NCBI RefSeq assembly: GCF_002953195.1
Contig: NZ_CP026377.1
Span: forward strand, 930,001-994,000
DNA: 64,000 nucleotides
Reading direction: 5' to 3'
From: Mixta gaviniae
GTDB taxonomy: Bacteria > Pseudomonadota > Gammaproteobacteria > Enterobacterales > Enterobacteriaceae
The notes below the pieces were generated by a model, which saw only the letters and a list, made by a program, of their open reading frames with translations, ran no database searches and was not told where the DNA came from. This document shows positions 32,337-41,191 of the stretch, piece by piece. The position numbers and the translations under genes were made by a program. Within the stretch, counting starts at the first letter, position 1. Each line of letters starts with the position of its first letter.

Positions 32337-32776
32337 GGTGTCATCCCGCCATCATCGAAGCGAAACACCGCGCGGCAGGCATCCTGCAAAGCGGCGTTGG
32401 CGCTGTCGCAGCTGCGTTGCCAGCTCATCTGCCCCTCATTGCTTTGCCACTGCGGGGTAAGGGTGACCGTCAGACCGTTGAGGCTCTCCTGACCGGTGAG
32501 GACGATCGCGCCTGACGCCACGCTAAGCGAAGCCACATAACGCGATCCTTTTGCTGCAGGCACGCCATTGCTGCCCGCGCTGCAGCCTGCGGTGGCGCCA
32601 TGTTCCACCGCGCACAGTTCGACCGCCGTTTTGTAAGGCAGCATGGTTTGCAGCATATCGGTCAGGGCGGCTTTTTGCAGGTAGCTCTGATAGGCGGGCA
32701 TGCCGATAGCGCTGAGTATCGCCACGATGCCAATCACGATCATCAGCTCAATTAGCGTAAAACCTCGTTGTTTCAT
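32333..32776 (-). CDS. ppdD: Type IV major prepilin PpdD
   Basis: Prepilin subunit. The 147 residues start MKQRGFTLIELMIVIGIVAI, with a short basic leader cut by prepilin peptidase after Gly5 and Glu at +5 of the mature protein. The globular part has four cysteines (near 55, 65, 123, 133) that could form two disulfides. It is the promoter-proximal gene of ppdD-hofB-hofC; no pilD, pilM-Q or retraction genes are in the window. Confidence 0.95.
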   Translation of the reverse strand: MKQRGFTLIELMIVIGIVAILSAIGMPAYQSYLQKAALTDMLQTMLPYKTAVELCAVEHGATAGCSAGSNGVPAAKGSRYVASLSVASGAIVLTGQESLNGLTVTLTPQWQSNEGQMSWQRSCDSANAALQDACRAVFRFDDGGMTP

Positions 32777-32960
32777 TTTTCACCTCTCCCTATGAATAAC
32801 GGGCCTGACGTTAACCAACGGAGCGAGAAGGGACGAGAGAAAGAGGGGAGAACTGGAAAAATGGCCGGGAAAAAATCGTCACGTTACCGCAGGCGGCAAA
32901 AAAACGGGAAGCGGTCTCGCAAAATTATCAGGTGACAGGTCAGGGGAAGGCGCGGGCACG

Positions 32961-33123
32961 GGCTGGCAAAGTGATGCGGCAATATGTCAGAGGAAGGAGC
33001 AAGAAACAGGCTGGCAAAGTGATGTGGCAATATGTCAGAGGAAGGGGCAAGAAACAGGCTGGCAAAATGATGCGGCGATATGTCAGAGGAAGGGGCAAGA
33101 AACAGGCTGGCAAAGTGATGCGG
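32961..33123. repeat. 48-bp tandem repeat (minisatellite) between ppdD and nadC
   Basis: Three full 48-bp units start at 32961, 33009 and 33057 with GGCTGGCAAAGTGATG (AATGATG in the third), and a partial fourth unit spans 33105-33123. Units differ at only a few positions. Because 48 is a multiple of three, the plus-strand frame from 32932 stays open and would encode a very basic 16-residue repeat, but no good ribosome site precedes it. The rest of the 430-bp gap has no gene. Confidence 0.9.
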
Positions 33124-33208
33124 TCACAGAACAGAGCCAGGCGGGGAAACGGCCTGACGTGTCACCTGCGGCAGGTAAAAGAGTGGCGCTTTGGCGCGCC
33201 ACCCGGCC

Positions 33209-34141
<933 letters not shown>

Positions 34142-34180
34142 CTATCCTGGCGCGTCGTCAGGCGCCAGTTTAGCTGTTAA

Positions 34181-34198
34181 GGTTTAGTGTGCTAAACA
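34181..34198. promoter_or_regulatory. NadR-like operator upstream of nadC
   Basis: GGTTTAGTGTGCTAAACA matches the NadR consensus TGTTTA-N6-TAAACA at 11 of 12 defined positions and contains the perfect inverted repeat GTTTAG/CTAAAC. It lies between divergent nadC and ampD, 76 bp before nadC. Assignment to NadR is by motif only. Confidence 0.55.
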
Positions 34199-34342
34199 GT
34201 ATGTATATTTCCTTGCCAGCTCTTCGCTGCCGGCGGCGCGATTTCACCCGGCAAAAGCGCCCGGCGTCCGGCGCACAAGGAATGTAAAGAGGACGGCAAA
34301 ATCATGTTAGGCTGTGTAAAAAAACGAACAGGAGATCCCGGC

Positions 34343-34918
34343 ATGGAGTTAAAAGAGGGCTGGCTGACAGAGGTGCGCCAGGTGCTTTCACCGCATTTCA
34401 ATATCCGTCCGGACGAAGAGACGCCCAGCCTGCTGGTGGTGCATAACATCAGCCTGCCGCCCGGTGAATTCGGCGGCCCCTGGATTGATGCGCTGTTTAC
34501 CGGCACGCTCGATCCCGCCGCGCATCCCTATTTTGCCGATATCGCGCATCTGCGCGTCGCCGCGCACTGTTTAATCCGACGCGACGGCGAGATCGTGCAA
34601 TATGTGCCTTTCGATAAGCGCGCCTGGCACGCAGGCCTTTCCTGCTGGCAGGGACGGGAAAACTGCAATGACTTTTCCATCGGCATTGAGCTGGAAGGAA
34701 CCGATACGCTCGCTTACACCGATGCGCAGTATCAGGCGCTGCAGGCGATAACGCGCCTGCTGATGCAGCATTATCCGATTACGCCCGCGCGTATAACCGG
34801 GCACAGTGATATCGCGCCGGAACGCAAGACCGATCCAGGTCCCGCGTTCGACTGGACGCGCTTTCTGCGCGGTCTGCCGGAGACCGCCAGCTTACATTTA
34901 CCGGAGCGCAATGCATGA
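34343..34918 (+). CDS. ampD: 1,6-anhydro-MurNAc-L-alanine amidase AmpD
   Basis: Cytoplasmic zinc amidase that recycles anhydromuropeptides; its loss induces AmpC beta-lactamase. The ATG at 34343 (AGGAGA 7 bp upstream) gives 191 residues. Zinc ligands fit VVHNIS (His near 34) and the [16 protein letters not shown] segment (His near 154, Asp near 164). The substrate-site motif [13 protein letters not shown] is intact. It overlaps ampE by 4 bp. Confidence 0.96.
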   Translation: MELKEGWLTEVRQVLSPHFNIRPDEETPSLLVVHNISLPPGEFGGPWIDALFTGTLDPAAHPYFADIAHLRVAAHCLIRRDGEIVQYVPFDKRAWHAGLSCWQGRENCNDFSIGIELEGTDTLAYTDAQYQALQAITRLLMQHYPITPARITGHSDIAPERKTDPGPAFDWTRFLRGLPETASLHLPERNA

Positions 34919-35769
34919 CGCTTTTTTCTTTGTTACTGGTTTTAGGCTGGGAACGCCTGTTTAAAATGGGTGAACGCTGGCAGCTTGATCATCGTCTGGA
35001 GCCGTTTTTCCGTCAGCGCCGCCGCTTTTCCCTCTGGCGCACTCTTGGTATGACGCTGGTGGCGATGCTGCTGGTGCTGGTGATTATCCTTTCGCTGCGC
35101 GGCCTGTTCTTCGGCGTGGCGCAGCTGCTGTTCTGGATCGTGACGGGGCTGCTCTGTATCGGCGCCGGCTCAATGCGCCTGCACTATCACGCCTATCTGA
35201 AGGCCGCCAGCCACGGCGACGCCAACGCCTGCGGCGCGATGGCGGAGGAGCTGACGCTGATCCACGGCATGCCGGTGGAGTGCAATCAGCAGGAGACGCT
35301 AAAGGAGCTGCAAAACGCGCTGCTGTGGATTAACTACCGCTTCTATCTGGCGCCGCTGTTCTGGTTTGTCGTTGGCGGCGCGTATGGGCCGGTGCTGCTG
35401 ACCGGCTACGCCTTTCTGCGCGCCTGGCAAAGCTGGCTGGCGAAACACCAGACGCCGCTGGAGCGTGCCCGTTCCGGCATCGATCGTATTCTTCACTGGG
35501 TAGATTGGATCCCGGTGCGCCTGGCGGGGGCGGCTTACGCGCTGCTGGGACATGGCGAACGCGCGCTGCCCGCCTGGTTTGCGGAACTGGGCGATCTGCA
35601 TCGCCCGCAGTATCAGGTGCTGACGCAGCTGGCGCAGTATTCGCTGGAGCGCGACGCGCGTAACGACAGCGTGGAAACGCCACGGATTGCCGTGGCGCTG
35701 GCCAAGAAGGTCTCGCTGGTGATTGTGGTTGTGGTAGCGCTACTCACCATTTACGGCACGCTGGTGTAG
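34915..35769 (+). CDS. ampE: Inner-membrane protein AmpE
   Basis: Membrane protein of the ampDE operon; it was linked to beta-lactamase regulation, but its molecular role is unsettled. The 284 residues have about four membrane helices (near 40-60, 63-83, 145-165 and 262-284) and a conserved cytoplasmic region with AERTxxGE-like residues around the middle. Its last 30 bp overlap the 3' end of the convergent GH43 gene. Confidence 0.94.
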   Translation: MTLFSLLLVLGWERLFKMGERWQLDHRLEPFFRQRRRFSLWRTLGMTLVAMLLVLVIILSLRGLFFGVAQLLFWIVTGLLCIGAGSMRLHYHAYLKAASHGDANACGAMAEELTLIHGMPVECNQQETLKELQNALLWINYRFYLAPLFWFVVGGAYGPVLLTGYAFLRAWQSWLAKHQTPLERARSGIDRILHWVDWIPVRLAGAAYALLGHGERALPAWFAELGDLHRPQYQVLTQLAQYSLERDARNDSVETPRIAVALAKKVSLVIVVVVALLTIYGTLV

Positions 35770-36717
35770 CGCAGTATCCGCCGGCGGCACGCCAAAGTCC
35801 GGCATGCCGTTGGCGTCCCAGCGAATAGCTTTTATCCGCGTATGGCGATTCGGATCCCACAGCGGGTCGCCCTCAATTTCGGTGTAGTTGCGCGCGTGAT
35901 AGACCAGCAGATCGTTGCCCGCTTCATCAACGGTAAAGCTGTTGTGTCCCGGGCCATACTGGCGGTTTTCCCAGCTGGTAGTGAAAACCGGACGGGCCGA
36001 TTTATTCCAGTGGGCAGGCTGCATCGGGTCATCATCCACGTCGATCCACAGCAGGCCCAGACAGTAATTTTCATCCGTCGCGCTGGCGGAATAGCTGACA
36101 AACAGGCGGTTGCCGTGACGAATAACCGCCGGCCCTTCGTTAACGCTGAAGCCCGCGCACTCCCACTCATATTCAGGGCGGCTCAGCATCACCGGGCGGC
36201 CTTTCAGCGTCCAGGGATTCTCCAGCTCCGCCAGATAGAGGTTAGAGTTACCGGGAATGGCCGGATCTTTTTGCGCCCACAGATACCACTGCTTCTCCTG
36301 ATGGCGGAAGGTGGTCGCATCGAGCGAAAAGCTGTTGATCGGCGTCTGAATACGCCCGCGATCCAGCCACTCACCCGTCAGCGGATCGGCGTCGTCACAG
36401 GTTAGGGCGTACATGCGATGCTGAAACAGCCCCTCTTTGATCTCGCGGCTGGGCGCTGCGGCGAAATAAATCACCCACTGGCCCGCTACATGGTGAATTT
36501 CCGGCGCCCAGATCAACGCGCTCATCGGGCCGACGTCGGGTTTACGCCATACCACTACCGGCTCTGCTTCCACCAGCCCAATGATCGTATCGGCGCAGCG
36601 CAGCTCCAGACGATCGTATTCGGGCACCGAGGCAATAAAATAGTAGCGATCCTGATGGCGTAAAATAAACGGGTCCGCCCGCTGTTCGATGAGGGGATTT
36701 GGCCACTGGCTGGTCAT
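35740..36717 (-). CDS. Glycoside hydrolase family 43 protein
   Basis: The 325 residues look like a GH43 five-bladed propeller enzyme (arabinofuranosidase/xylosidase class). The expected acids are visible: [17 protein letters not shown] near 14 (general base Asp), SFSLDATTF near 131 (Asp) and SVNEGPAV near 195 (acid Glu). There is no signal peptide, so the substrate is an imported oligosaccharide. It overlaps the symporter gene by 4 bp (ATGA), and its 3' end runs antisense into ampE. The exact sugar specificity cannot be told from sequence. Confidence 0.88.
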   Translation of the reverse strand: MTSQWPNPLIEQRADPFILRHQDRYYFIASVPEYDRLELRCADTIIGLVEAEPVVVWRKPDVGPMSALIWAPEIHHVAGQWVIYFAAAPSREIKEGLFQHRMYALTCDDADPLTGEWLDRGRIQTPINSFSLDATTFRHQEKQWYLWAQKDPAIPGNSNLYLAELENPWTLKGRPVMLSRPEYEWECAGFSVNEGPAVIRHGNRLFVSYSASATDENYCLGLLWIDVDDDPMQPAHWNKSARPVFTTSWENRQYGPGHNSFTVDEAGNDLLVYHARNYTEIEGDPLWDPNRHTRIKAIRWDANGMPDFGVPPADTALHQRAVNGE

Positions 36718-38132
36718 GGTGCCGTTCCTTCTGGTTTGATAGCGAAAGTATTGCCGTCGCGCAGCGCGCTCAGCTCACGATAGTTTTCCCGACGTTTCGC
36801 CAGATCCTGCTGGATGGTCTGCATCAGATGGCGATCGACTTTCAACAGGCGCACCACGCCTGCGGTAATCAGGTAGCCGACACCGGGGATCACGGTAAAC
36901 AGCAGCATAATGCCGTTGATGGCGCTGGCGCCCTGTTGTTTCGCGCCCGCATCGTAGCCGTAGAAAGAGAGCAGGAAGCCAACCATCGCTCCGGCCACCG
37001 CCAGGCCCACCTTCAGGAAGAACAGGTTGCCGGAGAAGCTGATGCCGGTGATACGTTTGCCGGTCTTCCACTCGCCGTAATCATCCACGTCCGCCATCAG
37101 CGACCAGTGCAGCGGGGAAGGGATCTGGTGCAGGATATTCAGCAGGAAGTACATGACCGCCACCAGCACCGTCGCCTGCGGATCGAGGAAGTAAAAGCCG
37201 CAGGAGAAAATTGCCAGCGCGATATTGGTCCAGAAAAAGACTTTCAGCTTGCACCAGCGGTCGGTCAGCACTTTCGCCAGCGTACTGCCAATCATCATGC
37301 CGACCACGCCAAGGCTGATAAACAGCGTGGCGAAGTGGGTGGATTGCCCCATAACCCAGGTGACATAGTACATCGTCGCCGCCATACGGATAAAGCCGGG
37401 GCAGACGTTGCAGAAGGTCAGCAGCAGAATGCGCACCCACTGATCGTTTTTCCACACATCGCGCAGATCGTTTTTCAAATCGTCGTTGGTCGGCACGGCG
37501 GGGCGGATGCGTTCGCGCACCGTAGCGAAGCAGTAAAGAAACATCAGCAGCCCGATCACCGCCATCACGCCCATCGCCATCTGATAGCCGCGCGCCTTGT
37601 CGCCGCCGCCGAACCATTCAGTCATCGGCAGCAGCGTGAGGGAGAGGATCAGCGTCGCGATGCCAACCATCACGAAGCGATAGGATTGGCAGGAGACGCG
37701 CTCATGAGGATCGTTGGTGATGACGCCGCCCAGCGAGCAGTAGGGGATATTGATGGCGGTATAGGCCAGCGACATCAGGAAATAGGTGACGAAGGCGTAC
37801 ATCACCTTATATTCGTAGCTCCAGTCGGGCGTGGTAAACATCAGTACGCTGAACAGAACGTAAGGCACCGAGACCCACAGCAGCCACGGACGAAAGCGTC
37901 CCCAGCGGCTCTGGGTGCGATCGGCCACGGCGCCCATAATAGGATCGGTCACCGCATCCAGCACGCGCACAGAAAGCAGCAATACGCCGACCAGCGCAGG
38001 CGCCAGGCCGAATACATCGGTATAAAAATAGTTAAGAAACAGCATAATCGCGCCGCCGATCATATTGCAGCCGGCGTCGCCCATGCCATAACCCAGCTTT
38101 TCTTTAAAAGAAAGCGCAGAGCTTTTCATCAT
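36714..38132 (-). CDS. GPH-family glycoside/pentoside:cation symporter
   Basis: MelB-like transporter of 472 residues with 12 predicted membrane helices. Family marks are the N-terminal KEKLGYGMGDAGCNM and FYTDVFGL, the cation-site region RVLDAVTDPIMGAVADRTQSRWGRFRPW near 56, and MADVDDYGEWKTGKRI near 345. Coupling to the GH43 gene by a 4-bp overlap indicates uptake of a xylo- or arabino-oligosaccharide followed by intracellular hydrolysis. In E. coli ampE and aroP are neighbours, so this two-gene unit is an insert. Two ATG codons open the ORF (38132, 38129). Confidence 0.88.
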   Translation of the reverse strand: MMKSSALSFKEKLGYGMGDAGCNMIGGAIMLFLNYFYTDVFGLAPALVGVLLLSVRVLDAVTDPIMGAVADRTQSRWGRFRPWLLWVSVPYVLFSVLMFTTPDWSYEYKVMYAFVTYFLMSLAYTAINIPYCSLGGVITNDPHERVSCQSYRFVMVGIATLILSLTLLPMTEWFGGGDKARGYQMAMGVMAVIGLLMFLYCFATVRERIRPAVPTNDDLKNDLRDVWKNDQWVRILLLTFCNVCPGFIRMAATMYYVTWVMGQSTHFATLFISLGVVGMMIGSTLAKVLTDRWCKLKVFFWTNIALAIFSCGFYFLDPQATVLVAVMYFLLNILHQIPSPLHWSLMADVDDYGEWKTGKRITGISFSGNLFFLKVGLAVAGAMVGFLLSFYGYDAGAKQQGASAINGIMLLFTVIPGVGYLITAGVVRLLKVDRHLMQTIQQDLAKRRENYRELSALRDGNTFAIKPEGTAP

Positions 38133-38295
38133 TTTTGTCTCCCACTGAGCAGTGGAATGATTATTGCGGCTTAACGATCGGTGAGCTAATACAGGTTGGT
38201 CATGAAGATGGACAAAATCACTGCGACGGGAAAAATGTGAAGGGCGTAACGCTTAGCGTAAAGGAAAAGCCGGGCGTGGGGCGCCCGGCGGAAGA

Positions 38296-39651
38296 TTAAG
38301 CGCGCTGTGTTTTGTTCTTCACGGCGTAGCCAATTGCCAGCACCACCAGCCAGACCGGGATCAGCCAGACGGAGATCGCCATACCCGGCGTCATCAGCAT
38401 AATCACCAGAATGGCGAGCAGGAAGGCGAGACAGATCCAGTTGCCCAGTGGATAGAGGATGGCGCGGAAGCGTGTCTGCACGCCCTGGCGATCCTTGGCC
38501 CGGCGGAACTTCAGGTGCGCCAGGCTGATCATCGCCCAGTTGATCACCAGTGCGGAGACCACCAGCGCCATCAGCAGCCCGAACGCTTCGCCCGGCATCA
38601 GATAGTTGATCAGCACGCAGATGGCGGTCGCCAGTGCCGAGACGCCCAGCGCGACATAAGGCACGCCGCGGCGATCGACTTTCAGCAGCGCCTGTGGGCC
38701 GCTGCCCTGTTTTGCCAGGCCGTAGAGCATGCGGCTGTTACTGTAGACGCAGCTGTTATAGACCGACAGCGCCGCGGTCAGGAACACCACGTTTAACACG
38801 TTGGCCACCAGCGTTTCGCCGAGATCGTGGAAAATCATCACGAATGGGCTGCTCTCGCCGACCACTTTCACCCACGGATAGAGCGACAGCAGCACCGCCA
38901 GCGAGCCGATATAGAAGATAAGGATGCGGTAGATAACCTGATTGGTGGCGCGCGGAATGCTTTTACCCGGATCATCAGCTTCGGCGGCGGTAATGCCCAC
39001 CAGCTCAAGGCCGCCGAAGGAGAACATGATCACCGCCATCGCCATCACTAACCCGCTGATGCCGTGAGGGAAGAAGCCGCCATGATCCCAGATGTTACTG
39101 ACTGATGCCTGCGGGCCGCCTTGTCCGCTAAGCAGCAGCCAGCCGCCGAACAGGATCATGCCAACCACGGCAACCACTTTGATGATCGCGAACCAGAACT
39201 CCATCTCGCCGTAAACTTTAACGTTAGTCAGGTTGATGGCGTTAATCAGCAAAAAGAAGATAGCGGCGGTCGCCCAGGAGGGGAAGTCGGGCCACCAGAC
39301 CTGCACATATTTGCCGACGGCGGTCAATTCCGCCATTGCCACCAGCACATACAGCACCCAGTAGTTCCAGCCGGAAGCGAAGCCGGCAAAGTTGCCCCAG
39401 TATTTATAAGCGAAGTGGCTGAACGATCCGGCGACCGGCTCCTCAACCACCATTTCGCCCAGCTGGCGCATAATCAAAAATGCGATAAAACCGCCAATGG
39501 CGTAGCCCAGCAATACTGACGGACCGGCCATTTGGATAGTTTGCCCAATTCCCAGAAACAGGCCGGTGCCGACGGCGCCGCCTAATGCAATCAGCTGAAT
39601 ATGGCGGTTCTTTAACCCGCGCTTCAGCGTCTCGCCCTGCTGTTGTTCCAT
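38296..39651 (-). CDS. aroP: Aromatic amino acid permease AroP
   Basis: APC-superfamily proton symporter for Phe, Tyr and Trp. The ATG at 39651, with AGGG just upstream, gives 451 residues starting MEQQQGETLKRGLKNRHIQL; upstream in-frame ATGs lack family support. Twelve membrane helices, with the GGAVGTGLFLG motif near 24 and the EPVAGSFSHFAYKYWG segment near 65. PheP is the nearest alternative, but position next to pdhR and the sequence favour AroP. TyrR-like boxes lie 80-115 bp upstream. Confidence 0.93.
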   Translation of the reverse strand: MEQQQGETLKRGLKNRHIQLIALGGAVGTGLFLGIGQTIQMAGPSVLLGYAIGGFIAFLIMRQLGEMVVEEPVAGSFSHFAYKYWGNFAGFASGWNYWVLYVLVAMAELTAVGKYVQVWWPDFPSWATAAIFFLLINAINLTNVKVYGEMEFWFAIIKVVAVVGMILFGGWLLLSGQGGPQASVSNIWDHGGFFPHGISGLVMAMAVIMFSFGGLELVGITAAEADDPGKSIPRATNQVIYRILIFYIGSLAVLLSLYPWVKVVGESSPFVMIFHDLGETLVANVLNVVFLTAALSVYNSCVYSNSRMLYGLAKQGSGPQALLKVDRRGVPYVALGVSALATAICVLINYLMPGEAFGLLMALVVSALVINWAMISLAHLKFRRAKDRQGVQTRFRAILYPLGNWICLAFLLAILVIMLMTPGMAISVWLIPVWLVVLAIGYAVKNKTQRA

Positions 39652-39726
39652 AAAAACCCTCATGCTTATTCTTACGCCTTCCCTGTCGAGCTGGCGTTTT
39701 AACGCCTGCAAGCAGACGTCAGACGT

Positions 39727-39767
39727 TGTAATAATATCGTTACGATACTTGTATTGTTAATTTTACA
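39727..39767. promoter_or_regulatory. Two adjacent TyrR-like boxes upstream of aroP
   Basis: TGTATTGTTAATTTTACA (39750-39767) fits TGTA-N10-TACA, the core of the TyrR box TGTAAA-N6-TTTACA. A weaker copy, TGTAATAATATCGTTACG (39727-39744), lies 5 bp away on the aroP side. A strong and a weak box side by side is the usual arrangement for TyrR repression of aroP. Confidence 0.65.
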
Positions 39768-40097
39768 CGGGCGATTGTCGCAATTTGTTTCGGGTGCTAT
39801 CGCGAGGCTCAGAATAGTGTTAGGCGCAAAATATTGCACCTGCTTTCTTTTTCATTACGTACGATTCTCAGAAAAGCGTTGCGCCGGTCACGCTGAAATT
39901 ATTTTTTGCCATGGAATTCGAATAAAGACGAATAGCGTTCGCTTATGACGTAAAATGAGATCCAGATCTAACTTCGTGTAAGGTTTGGTAAAATCGCGTC
40001 GAGAGGATTGCCTGTTCCCTGAGAAATGGCGCATTTTCCGCGCTGTTTTCAGGCATTTCACCACCTCGCAGGCGTCACAATTCGGGCTGAAGCCATA
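39768..40097. other. Spacer between the aroP and pdhR control regions
   Basis: About 330 bp without a supported gene. A 64-codon plus-strand ORF at 39754-39948 has no ribosome site and crosses the TyrR boxes. I see no repeat here. Confidence 0.6.
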
Positions 40098-40159
40098 TAG
40101 ACAGAAGGTGAATACTTTGTTACTTTAGCGTCACTTTTTTCCAATTGGTATTACCAATT
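40098..40159 (+). promoter_or_regulatory. pdhR promoter with perfect PdhR operator
   Basis: -35 TAGACA (40098-40103) and -10 TACTTT (40121-40126) are 17 bp apart. The PdhR box AATTGGTATTACCAATT occupies 40143-40159, just past the expected start site, so PdhR bound there would block its own operon until pyruvate accumulates. Confidence 0.85.
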
Positions 40160-40187
40160 TACTCGGCGCCTGGCAGAAGAAGGGACA

Positions 40188-40952
40188 ATGGCCTACAGTA
40201 AGATTCGCCAACCAAAGCTCTCCGATGCAATAGAGCAACAGCTTGAGTCCCTGATTATGGAAGGGACGCTGCGTCCGGGTGAAAAGCTTCTCCCTGAGCG
40301 TGAACTCGCCAAGCAGTTCGATGTTTCACGCCCCTCTTTGCGTGAAGCGATACAACGCCTGGAAGCGAAAGGATTACTGCTGCGTCGTCAGGGCGGAGGC
40401 ACCTTCGTCCAAAAGAACCTGTGGCAGAGCCTGAGCGATCCGCTGGTAGGGCTGCTCGCCGATCATCCTGAATCCCAGTTTGACCTGCTGGAAACCCGCC
40501 ACGCTCTTGAAGGGATCGCCGCTTACTACGCCGCGCTTCGCGGCACTGAAGAAGATTTACAGCGCATTCGCGACTGCCATCTGGCTATTCAGCACGCTCA
40601 GCAGAGCGGCGATCTTGATGCCGAAGCGGATGCGGTAATGCAGTATCAAATCGCCGTCACGGAAGCGGCCCACAATGTCGTGCTGCTGCATCTGCTGCGC
40701 TCGATGGGCCCGATGCTGGAAAAGAACGTACGACAGAATTTTGAATTGCTTTACTCACGCCGGGAAATGCTGGCACAGGTGAGCAACCATCGCGCCAGTA
40801 TTTTTGAGGCGATTGTGGCCCGCGAGCCGGAAAAGGCGCGCGAAGCCTCACACCGTCATCTGGCGTTTATCGAGGAGATATTGCTGGACAGAAGTCGGGA
40901 GCAGACGCGTCGTGAACGCTCCCTGCGTCGTTTACAGCAACGTAAGGAATAA
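40188..40952 (+). CDS. pdhR: Pyruvate dehydrogenase complex regulator PdhR
   Basis: GntR/FadR-type repressor that senses pyruvate. The 254 residues begin with a winged helix-turn-helix ([36 protein letters not shown], about 25-60) followed by an FCD effector domain with the metal-ligand histidines in [24 protein letters not shown] and [19 protein letters not shown]. First gene of pdhR-aceEF-lpd; its own operator is 29 bp upstream. Confidence 0.97.
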   Translation: MAYSKIRQPKLSDAIEQQLESLIMEGTLRPGEKLLPERELAKQFDVSRPSLREAIQRLEAKGLLLRRQGGGTFVQKNLWQSLSDPLVGLLADHPESQFDLLETRHALEGIAAYYAALRGTEEDLQRIRDCHLAIQHAQQSGDLDAEADAVMQYQIAVTEAAHNVVLLHLLRSMGPMLEKNVRQNFELLYSRREMLAQVSNHRASIFEAIVAREPEKAREASHRHLAFIEEILLDRSREQTRRERSLRRLQQRKE

Positions 40953-41100
40953 CGCGTAATCTTAAAAAACCAGGATTTTGCGTGATGGTATCCAGGTCGC
41001 CGACCGCGGCTCAGGCGTTCAGCAAGAACGGCGGGTTAACGACGGAGAGGCTTGTCGCCAGCAGGTAAAAGATAAGGGAATACGCGGCAACTAACGACGG

Positions 41101-41148
41101 GCCTGTCTCCTTGCATTTTGGAACGAAGCAGAATGCAGGGAGACAGGC
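41101..41148 (+). other. Long stem-loop in the pdhR-aceE spacer
   Basis: GCCTGTCTCC at 41101-41110 and TGCATT at 41112-41117 pair with AATGCA at 41132-41137 and GGAGACAGGC at 41139-41148. With one central T-G pair this makes a 17-bp stem and a 14-nt loop, ending 43 bp before the aceE ATG. There is no T run, so it is not a standard terminator. Confidence 0.75.
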
Positions 41149-41191
41149 TCCAGACAATTCAACGTATTAGACACAGATAAGGAATACCCCC

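Noticed and set aside
39754..39948. 64-codon plus-strand ORF between aroP and pdhR
   Set aside because: No ribosome site; it overlaps the TyrR-like boxes and shows no family features.
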